Below, one piece after another: positions 25,610 to 37,139 of a stretch of DNA of 64,000 nt. The notes below the pieces were generated by a model. The model was not told where the DNA came from, did no database searches, and saw only the letters and a list, made by a program, of their open reading frames with translations. The number at the start of each line of letters is the position of its first letter. The first letter of the stretch is position 1. Origin of the DNA: Amylostereum areolatum (lineage: Eukaryota; Basidiomycota; Agaricomycetes; Russulales; Stereaceae); NCBI GenBank assembly GCA_012932865.1, contig SAXG01000112.1:1-64000 (forward strand). Reading direction: 5' to 3'. The translations under genes were made by a program, and so were the position numbers.

Positions 25610-25799
25610 GAACTTGAGGGGAAGACCGACGCTATCAGAGTCATAGCTCCGATGGGTTCCCACGGCTTCATTTTTTTGAAGGATGCTTTATTATGTATAC
25701 GACCATTCGAACAACATTCGAAGTCCCACGTGTCCCGGAAGACCCCGAGGTGGACAGCGCGCGACCGCTCGTGCTCACCGACACAAACGACGTCGAACG

Positions 25800-26233
25800 A
25801 TGGCCGCCTCTACCACCGCCTTACAAGAAGAGCTCAAGGCGCACAAAGTACCAATCTCATGGAGAGACCAATGTTCTGCGTGCGTGCTCCATTCCTTTGT
25901 CCCTTTCCTTTCCTCACACTCTGAACCTTCGGACATGAACAACGACGGACAGAATGTTACTACCACTCAATGTGTGCAGGAAGGAGAAGCTGTATATGCC
26001 TTGGGAGTGCGAGAATGAGCGCCATGCATATGAGAAGTGCGTAATCAGTCTGTCTCATGCGTGTCCGGACGGTTAATGGTTTCGTGTGCGTAGGTGTCAG
26101 TACGATGAGTACGTCTTACCACCACCGCCTGTTTCTCGTGTTTCTCCTTTTCCTCAAGTCTCACGACTCCATGCACAGTTATGTCCGCCGAATGAAGGTT
26201 CTTTCGAAACAGAAGGCGGAGGCGGCGCAGTAG
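25800..26233 (+). CDS. NDUFB7: mitochondrial complex I subunit NDUFB7 (B18), CHCH protein
   Basis: Accessory subunit of NADH:ubiquinone oxidoreductase on the intermembrane-space side. Four short exons: 25800-25879, 25953-26036, 26094-26108 (only 15 nt) and 26179-26233. They join in phase to 77 aa. The sequence starts MAASTTALQEELKAHKVPIS. It then has WRDQCSAMLLPLNVC (Cys-x9-Cys), KEKLYMPWECENERHAYEKC (second Cys-x9-Cys) and QYDDYVRRMKVLSKQ, the twin Cx9C arrangement and family signature of B18. Import and disulphide formation by the Mia40 pathway are expected from the family. At 77 aa it is shorter than animal B18 (about 137), mainly at both ends. Because the exons are tiny, no single open frame reveals this gene. 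Confidence 0.93.
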
Positions 26234-26675
26234 ACCTACTTAGACGGACGACCTACCTTTGCGGAACAGAGTTGCGTTTTCCTTCAACTCGCCCCACACC
26301 ATGCCCACGGAAATTTCTTTAACATCCCCTCTTCAATTGCTACACAATACTTCGACAACGTATTGGGAGAAGTGGTCAGGAGTGTGCAACGCCGCGGGTC
26401 ACGTGACACTAACTTCGTTGGCAAATTGCGACTGTAACTTGAAGACAAGGCGGGAAAAGGCATATGTTCCCTTGGATGCAGTTCTTATAATAAGCAACCA
26501 GACGTAAGTTCATCAAAGCTGAACAGAGGACAACAGGAAAGGCATTATTATTGTGGTAACCACTCGACGTAACATTCTACATACTTTAATATCGTACACG
26601 GGGAACACCCCACGGAAATTACAAGCCATAGCAAGGCATACACACGTCTATCGTATTTAGCAGTCAGAGACACTC
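26234..26675. other. convergent intergenic spacer
   Basis: A 442-bp spacer between the convergent NDUFB7 and NRPS genes. It should contain both 3' UTRs. Nothing else is seen. Confidence 0.4.
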
Positions 26676-29600
26676 TCAAACCAAAAGATCCGCCACCGTC
26701 GCTCCGGGCGCGTTCACCATGCCATCGAGCACCTCCCAAATCTCCTCGACAAAGCTCTCCGCCTCCTGTTCCGAGATCGCCTCCGCATCGTAGTACACCC
26801 TCAGCATATGCCCGTCGCGCGTCTTGAACACCTCGGTGACGATCGCGTACGGTTGGAACATGCGCACCTGGCTGAGAGCCATCACCAACCACCGGTTGTG
26901 GTTCACGGGCCCGCCCTTGGCTGGCTCGAATGGCTGGTAAAGGAACAGCGCGCGTGAGGTGCGCGGCCCACGCTCGACGCCCAACGCTCCGTATATCTCG
27001 TCCAGCCCGACGACCGCGTTCTCGCCCGTCTTCCAGAAGAGCGACTGCGTCGCCTTCATGTACTCGCCCAGCGCGTCCACGCCCTCGAACCGCGAGCGGA
27101 AGGGCAGGAAGTTGGCGCAAGTGCCGTTGATACGGTCCGCGTCCTCGAGTCCGTTGACGTTCCGCCCGGCGACGAGCAGGTCGAACAGGATGTCGCTCTT
27201 GCCCGTCTTCTTCGCCATCCAGAGCTGGAATGCGGTCTGGAATATGATCGGGACGGTGACGGAGTACGTTTTCGCGAGGACGTCGAGGGACATGTTGGCT
27301 GGCTTGCTTTTGGCGGCGGTGATTTTGGGCGTCTGGACCTGGGGGTACACGAACGCACACCCGGACAGCAACTCTGTCCAGAAGGCAAGGGCGGGAGCTT
27401 TGGGCGTGCTCCACACCGAGAGCGCAAGGTCCTCAAAGCTGGTGGCCGCCGCAAAGGGCTCCTCGCCGCGGGATATCGCCTGGAACTGGGCGTCGAAAAC
27501 GCGGAGGAGCTGGCCATCGTACAAGGCGTGGTCAAGCTTCATGAGAAGTTCGCGGCTGCCGTCAGGGAAGCGAAGGAGTTTGTAGAAGATGAATGGTTTC
27601 CCGAACTCGAACCGCTCGCTCCATGCCTCATCGACAACGGCCTGCTTGTCCCCGACAGTGGTATCGACCACCTCCCAGGACAAGGCAGTATCCTTGAGTT
27701 CCACCTGGAGCCAGCCGTGCTCGGGAGTCTCGATGAAGGTCGAGCGGAGGATGCCATTGCGACGGGTGAGTTCTTCCGTGACCTTTAGCCACTGGTCGAG
27801 GTCAACTTCAGCGGGGAGTGGGCGAACAGTCATTAGGTTCCAGAACTGGGTGTCGCGGCGGCCTTGACGAAGGAATTCAGCTTGTCCGGGCGGGGAAGGG
27901 ATGACGTTGGCGATAGCGTCGCGCGAGAGACCTCTCTCCTCCATCAAAGCGTACGCGGATTCGTTGGCGATGAACTGGACTTGTGCACCCGAATCCGACT
28001 CCATCTTGCGCATGCACGACGCCATGGCCGAAAGAACGAGGTTGTCCAGGACCTGGCTGACCTCGAGTTTGTAGCCCTCGCGGCGGCACTGCCCGACGAG
28101 CTTGATCGCGGAGATAGAGTCGGCGCCGAGAGACATGAAGTTGGAGTTACGACCCAGAGCCTGGGGCTCGAGATCGAATTGTCCGGCCCACAACCTTTGA
28201 AGGATCTCCTCCTCGGGCGTCTCAATGGGTACGACCGCTTCTTGCGAGGCAGAGCCAGGCGCGAATTTGGCAAGGTCAGAAGACTCAAGCTTTTGGACCA
28301 TCGCAAGCAGCGTCTTGCGGTCCGTCTTCCTTGAAGGGAGTTTGGGGAAACTGCCCATCGGGATCCAGAACTTGGGAATCATGTACGGGGTGAGCGAGGT
28401 GAGGCTGTCTTTGACCGCCATGACCGCGGCGCGGAATAGATCGGGGTCCAGGAAACCCTCCTGCGAGCTCGACTCGAAGACACACAAGGCAACAAGCTGG
28501 GGCTTGCCATTAAAGTTGGCGACGACGACAGTAGACTCGATGACCCTGCCCGTCTTGATGATGGCGTTCTCAATCTCTGGAAGCTCAACGCGGTGTCCGT
28601 TTATCTTCACTTGGTTGTCCTTCCGCCCGAGGCACTCGATTTCGCCGCTCGGGAGCCAACGCGCAAGGTCGCCGGTGCGGTAGATGCGTTGCCCGTGGAA
28701 GTCGATGTATGCTTTGTCGGTGAGGTCTGTGCGGTTATGGTACCCAGCCGACAGCTGAGAGCCACCGAAGCAGAGTTCACCGACGGCCCCGTAGGGAACA
28801 AGCTCCGTATTGTCGGCGCGCAAGATATAGGCGGATGCGGTGGGGAAGGGACGGCCGATGTTCTTGGAGTCGACGCCTGGGGAGAGCTCCTTGGCTGAAA
28901 TGACCATCGCCGTCTCCGTGGGGCCGTAGACGTTCAGCAGCGTCGTGTTCTTGGTCCACTCAGCGATGAGATCAGACGTCATGGGCTCTCCACCAAGGAT
29001 CAAACGCGAGAGAGTAGGCACCTAGATAGATACCCTGGTTAGAATGCGTACCGCCTGAAGAAAACATTCGACTGACCTGCTCCGGCTTCATTAGGCGCGC
29101 CACGGTCGGCGTCAAGATTGCTTGTCTGACGCGCATCTGGGTCATGACACTAGCAAGGTCGCTGAGCATCATCGCCGTCGGCGCCATGCACAAACAGCCA
29201 CCCGACGAGAGCGTGTTGAATATGTCCTCCACGCTAGCGTCGAAGACGTAGTTGGCGAATTGGAGTGTGCGCCACTCGCCCTGGAACCTCTTCTCCGCTG
29301 CCAGCATCGACCACACGGCCGCCGCCGCGGGAGCGTGAGGCATGACAACACCTTTGGGTAAGCCCGTTGAACCCGACGTGTAGATCACGTAGGCAGGATG
29401 GGATGTGGCATGTTCAACAATGACGGGGGCAGTATCAGGGAAAGATGAGGTGTCGAGCTCGTCTACGAAGACGGCGCGAGCGGAACCAGTAATCTCGAAT
29501 CCGTGATGGACCTCCGTGAGGAGGAGCTTGGACCGAACGTCCTCGATGATAAAGTTGTTCCTGTCACTGGGGTTGTCTGGCGAAAGGGGAACGTATGCAC

Positions 29601-32600
29601 CGCCTGCCTTCATGACGGCCAACAACGTTGCAATCATCGTCGATGACTTGTCCATGAGGAGTGCGACGATGTCCCCGGGCGCGATGAATTGCTTGAGATA
29701 ATGAGCGATGCGGTTCGCGCGTTTGTCCAGCTCGCCATAGCTGACGAACTCCTCGTCCAGCCATTGGATGGCGAGGCGGTCGGGAGTCGTCTGGGCGATG
29801 GATTCAAATTGGGCGTGGAGGAAGGCGGGAGCGGGGAACACTGTCTGAGGGCAGAGGTTGTGCAAGAAGTCGATCTCGCGCTGGCTGGTAAAGCGAACGT
29901 CCTGTATGACCGCAGTGGGATTGGTGGAGATCGCCTCTAATGCGATGGCGAACTGGTCAAGAATGAACTCCGCACGGTGGGGCTCGAGTCCAGAGTTGAG
30001 CGAGACATGGAAGCCATCGCGCGTAGCCAGTTCCTGAATCTCCAAGGTCTGGAACTCGCTCGACCAGACGCTCTTCGTGCCGTAAGGTATGAAGACCGCG
30101 TTCACGTTGGCATCTTGGGCATCCGGAGTGAGGAGATTTACCAAGGTGTCGAAAAGCTTGCCGCTGCCGTGGTGTGCTGCCCGGAGCGCGCCTCGCATAC
30201 CGTACTGGGCGTGCTTCGACATGTTCCAAAGCCCGTCCTGGACCGATGTGACAAGTTCGAGGAAAGTGCTCGTGGACGAGAGCTTCACACGCTGAGGGAC
30301 CGTGGTGAGGGTTGGCCCATCCAACGTCTGAACGTCGACGACCGCGCGATCACGACCGGAGAGGGTGGTGGCGAAGACAATATCCTCCGAATTGATATGC
30401 CTGCTGAGGACGAGCGCCCACGCCGTATAGATAGCGGCGCCGGCGGTTATACCATGATTGGACGCCGCCAAGCGGAGGTCAAGCTTGATGTCGCGCGCCA
30501 CGGAGTGCATGTCGGTGACCGAGCCGAGTACGGTAGGGTGGACGTTCTCGAGGTATTCTGTCCAGAACTTCTCGTCGACGCCAGCGTTGTTACGGATCAC
30601 GTCCGCGACGAAGCGGGAGAAAGGAGGCCTCGGTACCACAGGCACTAAGTGGATCGAAGTCAGCTCCCGTTTGCAGACACGAAGTAATATAGAACTCACC
30701 TCCAGAGTATGCGGCAGCAACGTCCTCATAGAAAAACTTGTGGGACCAGTAGTCAAACAGGGAGTGGTGCATTGACACAACCAACACCTCGCCCCGGAGG
30801 AGCGCCACCCTGAAGAACACCCCTCCAAATTGCATTGAACGCTTGTGGTCGAAGGCTTTGTATTCGGCCACGGACATGTCGTGCTCCTCCCAAGGCAGCA
30901 CGTCTGTATCGCGCACGACCTGGATGAAGCTCTCTCCATGTTCGATGAACGTCGTGCGTAGGATCGGACGCTCCTTGAAGACGACACGAACGGCCTCCTT
31001 AACGCGAGAAACATCGAGATGGCGGGCGTCCCAAGGACGCTGGTAGATGTAGCGCGTGTCATTCTGCAGCAGCGATGCCAGCACGCCCTCCTGCATGGCC
31101 GTCACCGGGAACGCGTCCACAGCATTCTGAAGCGACTTCACAGCCGTGGGGACTTCCTTGAGCAGCTCGAACGCCGCAGGGTCGCCGACATGCGTGGTCG
31201 TTTCGACGGACTGGAGTAGGGACGCAAAGCTTTCGGCGCGTATGATGTCGCCCGCCTGCACTGACAAGCCCTCCTTGAGTAGCGCCATGGAAATGCGAAT
31301 GGCCTCGAGACTGCTTCCACCTAGCGCAAGGAAAGACTGCGCCGTCGTGACGGTGTCAACAGGAATCGAAAGGGCCTCAGCCACCACCCGGCGAAGGACG
31401 GACATATGGGGTGAGCTCTCCTCCTCGCCCTCTTCTATCACAGCCAAGAGAGCCAGAAGCCCGTCTCGACCTAGTTCTTCAGCGGCACGGCGTGCGGTAG
31501 GCACGTCCACCTTGCCGTTGGCGTTGCGCGGGATCTTCTCCATCGGGAGATAGTAGCTTGGGAGCATGTACACCGGGAGGTGCTTCGCCACATGTTTGCG
31601 CGCGTGGTCCATGAGAACGGCGACGGAATCCGTGCTGGAGGGGTCGAAGACGACACACGCAACCAAGCACTTCCGCTCCGCGATGGTGGCGCCGATGACG
31701 GTGGCGGCGGTGATATCGGCGTGCGTCTGCAGCACGGCGGCGACTTCCGCGGGTTCGACGCGCTGGCCGTTGATCTTGATCTGGTGGTCGATCCTCCCGA
31801 CGATCTCAATAGAGCCATCGGCGTGGCACACGGCGCGGTCACCCGTCCTGTAAAGACGGCCGGGACCGAAGGGGTTGGGCACGAACGCGGCGGCGGTCAA
31901 GTCGGGACGGTTGAGATATTCTCTCCCGAGCTGGTGTCCACCGAGACAGAGCTCGCCCTGCACGAGAAGCGGCGCGAGCGCCGTAGTGCCGGGAACGAGC
32001 ACGTACGCGGAGGTGGTGTCGCAGGGACGGCCGACGATGCGCGGGTTGGAACCTGCGAAGAGCTGGCGGCCCATGTTGATCTGCGTGCACTCGCTGAGGC
32101 CGTACGCGGTGCGAACTTGGACTTTGGCCGCCCAAGTATTGACCACGTTGGGATCGATGAGCTCGCCCGTGAGCGTGACCTGCTTGAGGTTGGGGACATC
32201 ATCCGGGTTCAACAGCGAGGCCGTGGAAGACGTCAACCCGACTGAGTTGACGTGCATGTCCTTGATGATGCGTCCGAGGGAAGCGGACATAGTCTTCCTG
32301 TTGGCCAGGCAGAGAACGCCGCCGTGGATCATGGTGGCTAGGATGGTGCGCTGGGCGGCGCTGAAGATCGGGTTGTAGAACAGGAGCGATCGCAAGTCCG
32401 TTGAACCTGTGAAGCTCGCGATGCCACACGTCGCCGCTGCATGGTCGAGGACGACGCCCTTGGGTTTGCCGGTGCTTCCCGACGTGTAAACGAGGTACGC
32501 GCGGTGGTCGGTGGGGATATCGATGTTGAGGTTGTCCGGCCCGGTGGCGGGGACGTCCTTTGCAGAGGCGAAAGGGGTCACCACCTGAGCCTTGTCGCCG

Positions 32601-34348
32601 AACCGATTTGCATACGCGGCATGGCACAGGACGACAGGCGCGGACACATCCTCAACGATAAATGCGTTGCGTTCCACCGGGTTCTCCGGGTCCAACGTGA
32701 CGTACGCGTTGCCCGACTTCATGATTGCGAGGAGCGAGGCCACAAGCTTGATGGACACGTCCATGCAGACGGGGATGATGGAGGGCTGGTCGCGGGGAAG
32801 AGTGTGCGCGATCGTATTGGCCAACTTGTTCAGGCCGTCGAACGTGAGGCTGGGGCCCTGGTCGAACTCGACCGCGATGGCACTGGGCGACATGCGTACA
32901 CGCTCCTCAAACATTTGGTGCACGAGGGCGGGTTGCGGAGCCTTTGCAGGCTTCGCCTGATCCAGAACGAACTTGACCTCGTCCTTGGACATACAGTTCA
33001 GAGCGCCGATGGTGGTAGAGGGGTCCGCGACGACGTGCTCGAGCAGGACGAAGAAATGTTCTACCATGACACGGACGTCCTTCTCCGCCAGGTTCGCCGC
33101 GAAGCCGACGGACGCCTTGAGGACACCGTTGCCCTTGATGCAGACCTCGAGGGGGAACCGACGGCCATGGGTGAGGCACGTCGGGCGCTCAAGGTCCTCA
33201 ACATAGCGGAGGAATGTTTGGACCTTGCTGTCTGCAGGGAGCTGTTCCATAATTTCGTCATAGCTGAGGTGGGCGTGTAAAGACGCCGCGCGCTTGGATG
33301 CCTGCAGTGCCTTCGCGAGCTGTACGACGGTCTGATGCTCGTCGACCTCAGCGCGGAGAGGGAAGAGCTGGTCGAGATAACCAATGACCTTCTTCGCGTC
33401 GGGGTAGGCGCTGTCCCTGTCCGCGGCGGCGAACATAACGGAATCACCGGCGCAGTGGCGCGCAAGGATGACGGCCCAAGCTGCGTCGAGGATGGCTGTG
33501 CGCGGGAGACCTTCCACTTTCTCCAAATGAACTAGGCCAGGGACGACCTTGGTGCTGCTCTCGAGCAGAAGAACTTCGCGTGCATCCTGCACGTCCTCCG
33601 TCGCGTCCGGAATGAGAGGGAGTTTAGGAGTGGCAGCACCCTTGTAGGTAGCACGCCAGAAGGCCAGGGCCTGGTCGCCCTTGTAGTGCTCCGCCGTGAA
33701 TGACAGGTAGGAGCGAAGCGAAGGACGCTCTGCGAAGGACTTGCCACGGTAGAAGCGGAAGAGATCATCCTCGATGAGGGAGAAGGAATGGTCATCGAGC
33801 AAGATACGAGGGTACCAAAGGGTAAGGATGTAGACCTTGTTCTTGGGGTCGTGCTGGAGGTTGGCCCGGGGGATGAGCTCAGAGAGCTGGGGGGAAAACT
33901 CGGGCGCGGTGACCTCGCTGGCGATGTCCAACACCTCGAGCGGCCGAGAGAACTGGGCAACCGCCTGTAGGAACTGACCCGTGGCGGGGTCGGGCATGAT
34001 GGCCGACCTCAAGATCGTGTTGTGGGCCGCAACGGCGTCCCAGGTGGCGTGGATCCAAACGAGGTCGCCCTTGGTGCCGGAGAAGACGATCTTCTTGTTC
34101 GTCCACTGGGTGATGACCTCCCCACGCTTGGCGAGAAGAGACTTTTGGGTAGAACTCAGAGGAAGAGTGGTGTCGATAGTGTCGAAGAGGGACGTCTGGA
34201 TGTCTTCCTTTGGGTCGATGATGGGCTCGACGAAGAGATCATCAACGCCTACAGTGCAGAATAAGTCCAGCGCATCCTCGGGGACAAACAGCGCATACAT
34301 ACCAGAATTAATACCGAATTGTACAGCGGAAACAAAGTGGGCGGTCAT
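26676..34348 (-). CDS. bimodular non-ribosomal peptide synthetase, C*-A-T-C-A-T-C
   Basis: Exons (minus): 30700-34348, 29077-30644, 26676-29021, in phase, about 2520 aa. Domains in order: a degenerate N-terminal condensation-like domain (about 30-470; the HHxxxDG site reads PRILLDD); A1 (about 480-960; YTSGSTGKPKG, YGLSECTQ, LYRTGD, KINGQRVEPAEV, NANGKVD); T1 (about 1010, LGGSSLEAI); C2 (about 1080-1460; HHSLFD); A2 (about 1490-1970; YTSGSTGLPKG, YGPTETAM, IYRTGDLARW, KINGHRVELPEI); T2 (about 2037, LGADSISAI); terminal C3 (about 2090-2520; DHALYDG, catalytic His kept). There is no thioesterase or reductase domain; fungal NRPSs ending in C usually release by cyclisation. A1 has FSAA where A2 has FDAS, so the Asp that binds the alpha-amino group is missing. 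The product is unknown. A broken transporter and a truncated amidase lie downstream. The next ATG upstream (34417) would add 23 residues. Confidence 0.93.
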
Positions 34349-35783
34349 AGCAATTTTTGACGGGGATACAGAGATAATCTGAAGAAGGGGTGAGCACGCC
34401 GGTGATACTATAAGCAAAGTGACGAACCCGAGTTTTGAGAGAGTATAGTTGAGATTGGGGAGAAGGGCGAGATTCTCGAAGTCTAAACGTAGATAAGCAA
34501 CCCGTAGGGTAGATGGTCGTAGAAAGGCTCACCGATAGAAGGTTTCAGGAAGATTTGCTTGGTGTATCGATGGAAAGCGACAGCAAAGTCTATAGAGGGG
34601 AGTATGATGAGTGGGAGAGGATTATGCGAGTGAGGGCTTAAGTTCACCTGCTATCAATGATGCTTGTGAGTTGGTGTCGAGACCAGGCATTTGAGCAGAG
34701 CCTTTATACCAGCCCACAGGTTCAAAATGAGCGGAACAGCTTGGATGGAGGCACCACGAGTCTCGGGCAGTGTCCTAGAGGAGTTGAGGCGTCATCAATG
34801 CTCGTCGTTGTCGTCAAGTCCGCCAGGGGGGTACGGAAAAAACTACGGTCCCTTGTCGGGGGCGAGCGCGATCCATCTCGAGCTGCCGGCGGTCGCGCAA
34901 GACCGCGCCACGGACAGCGATGATCGCAATACCAGCCACAGCCGTCATGTTACACTGGATAGAAAGCATAAATCGGCCTGAAAGGGATGAGGCGCGGGGA
35001 GAACGCACCAGAAATAAGCAAGGAGTGATCCCACTGGACCCGTAAAACTTTGTTTGGCGCCATTCTTCGTCATTTAGGAGTTCCATGCATACCACTAGGA
35101 AGGAAAACTCATAGTTCTGAACCGGTTATGAACGTTTGGCGGAGGTTCCACAACGCCGTATGGGCATTCATTGATCATTCAAGCCACCCTTGAGAGCGGC
35201 TCGGGTTCTTCTTCTCCGAAAGGTCACGGGCGGACTAGGAATGCAACTCTCGTCTTGACGCGGAGGCAAATTTTCGTGGGGAAAGAAGTTAAGCACAGCA
35301 CGGGATTTGCTGATGTTGGTACGGAGCAGCTCCAAGGTCGCCCCGGATTTTCGCGCATGTGGGTCTTCATACAATAAAACGGCTCTCTGTTAGAAGATGA
35401 CGGCCACGCAAACGGACGTGAACGGAGACAACCGACAACGTCCGCTGATGTACCGACAAGTCCGAGCCTTGCAATTTATTGGTGTTCGAAAGCAGCGACA
35501 CAAAGTCGTAGAGCTCTTCGGTAAGGAGTACCACCTGATCTGCAATAATATCGGAACGCAAGTCTCCGTCCAACCGGAGTTGACACTGACCTGGGTGTTT
35601 GCCCGGGGAGGGTCTTAGTATGCGCAAGAAGGAAGATAAGGGTCAAAAGGAGAGCAAGCACTACACGTCTGTCAGTGATCCCGGAGAAGCGTACTGGATG
35701 AGTGGAAAGAAACGGAGGTCGGGGGGCATCGTGCAGTGGTTATGTTCAACTGTTGGCGACTCCAAGTCGAACGGAGGCGACGC
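34349..35783. other. NRPS promoter and spacer
   Basis: Contains the NRPS 5' region (about 34349-34700), then 1.1 kb with only short open frames. No gene or clear mobile element is recognised before the hAT-type element at 35792. Confidence 0.4.
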
Positions 35784-35791
35784 GTCGCGGC

Positions 35792-36504
35792 AGGCCCCCC
35801 CCTAATGCCCATAACGGTCGTATCGGGATGCTGACGGGACTGGTCGAAATCTTAGTCTTATCTTTGATTTTCGTGCGGACGGAAGGGCCAAAATTTGGGC
35901 TAATGTTCGATCCAAAGTCCGTACGGATGGGGTCCATCTGACACGAGGTCCGATCCGCATGCGGACGGACACTTGGGACTGGATGACATGGACTTGGTGA
36001 AGACCTCCAGTATCTCGACCGCCCGCGATGACGGTAAGCACCAATGAGCTCTCTGCGACAGGAAGGGGTGCTATTTTCTCGGTGGCGTCGCGAGGTGCGA
36101 GCATACGCACGGGTTGACGTCGCTGAGGGTTGTAGTTCGCGATCAAAAGTCTCCCTCCGGGCTCGAAACGCTACTGCAATACATCAGGTACAGGGTGTCA
36201 TGTACAAGTTATAAACTAGGGATTACAATGATCTATGCATCCAACATGTGAAGCTCTACGTAGCTCTGATTTTAAAGCGGCACTGGCGTAGTAATCCAAA
36301 TCATGCGGGCAGAAGGAGGTGGTATCCGCCAATGCGGACGGACAAAAGTCCATTCTATCTTGTATCCTGAATGCAGACGGAATCGGCCAAAAAACGGAGG
36401 TCATATCCATATCGCTGACGGAAACGAGCAAAATGTGTGCTGACGGAAGTGCCAAAAGTTCAGGATTTTCGGATATAACCGTTATGGGCATTAGGGGGGG
36501 GCCT
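35792..36504. mobile_element. 713-bp non-autonomous hAT-type transposon
   Basis: Perfect 27-bp terminal inverted repeats begin AGGCCCCCCCCTAATGCCCA (left 35792-35818, right 36478-36504). The same 8-bp word GTCGCGGC flanks both ends (35784-35791 and 36505-36512). An 8-bp target duplication is characteristic of the hAT superfamily. The interior has several related motifs of the type TGACGGAA-GCCAAAA in both orientations, but no transposase. Perfect TIRs suggest recent activity. Confidence 0.85.
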
Positions 36505-36512
36505 GTCGCGGC

Positions 36513-37136
36513 GTCCTCAACCGGATATTGCCGATCACGGGATCCGCTGGACCGCTACTGTAGTCCGAGATGCCGAGTCCCGACTCCGCCTTCACCTGTC
36601 TTCCCATTCTGCACAACCTCCCTCTGCGCATCGCTTTCACCGAGAAGCACGGCAGCATTTTCCGTTCTGTATGTCGAGCATCTGGTGCGTGCCTCTGGTC
36701 ATTCATAGGTCTGTCCGCACTCAACGGAAACTCAGGCTTCTATACTTGACTGGACGAGATCCCATGGCCCGGGCGTCGTCAGTCGGCCCTCATACTTACT
36801 CGTCCTCATTGGCCTTGAAAAGGGAAAAACCAGTATAGTGACTGAGCAAATCGGCGGAGATCCTAACAAGCGCTGCTGAGCTGCTTATAGTATTGTACAG
36901 CACCTTGAAAGTTCAGATGATGGCAGCCCCCCTTGCTGACTGTCAGACGCCCCTCCCCTCTCCGACCTTTTCGTGTATGTATGATCCGGGTGTAATTTAT
37001 GCACGAGGCATCGTATACTGTATACAGGCGAAAATCTTCAGCAGGTCTGATCAACCGGTGCCAGCTAGGAGTGCAAGCACGTAGTTTCAAGGTGTATGTT
37101 CGACTTCTGCATGTTCATTTCTCAGCGCATGATCCT
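36513..37136. other. spacer between two transposons, no gene seen
   Basis: About 620 bp without motif-bearing open frames. Open frames at 36319-36708 and 36863-37090 are short and partly inside the hAT-type element. Confidence 0.35.
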
Positions 37137-37139
37137 TCC

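Noticed and set aside
26676..34348. NRPS as a ferrichrome-type siderophore synthetase
   Set aside because: Siderophore synthetases of basidiomycetes have a single main A domain followed by repeated T-C units; this gene has two complete modules and one terminal C.
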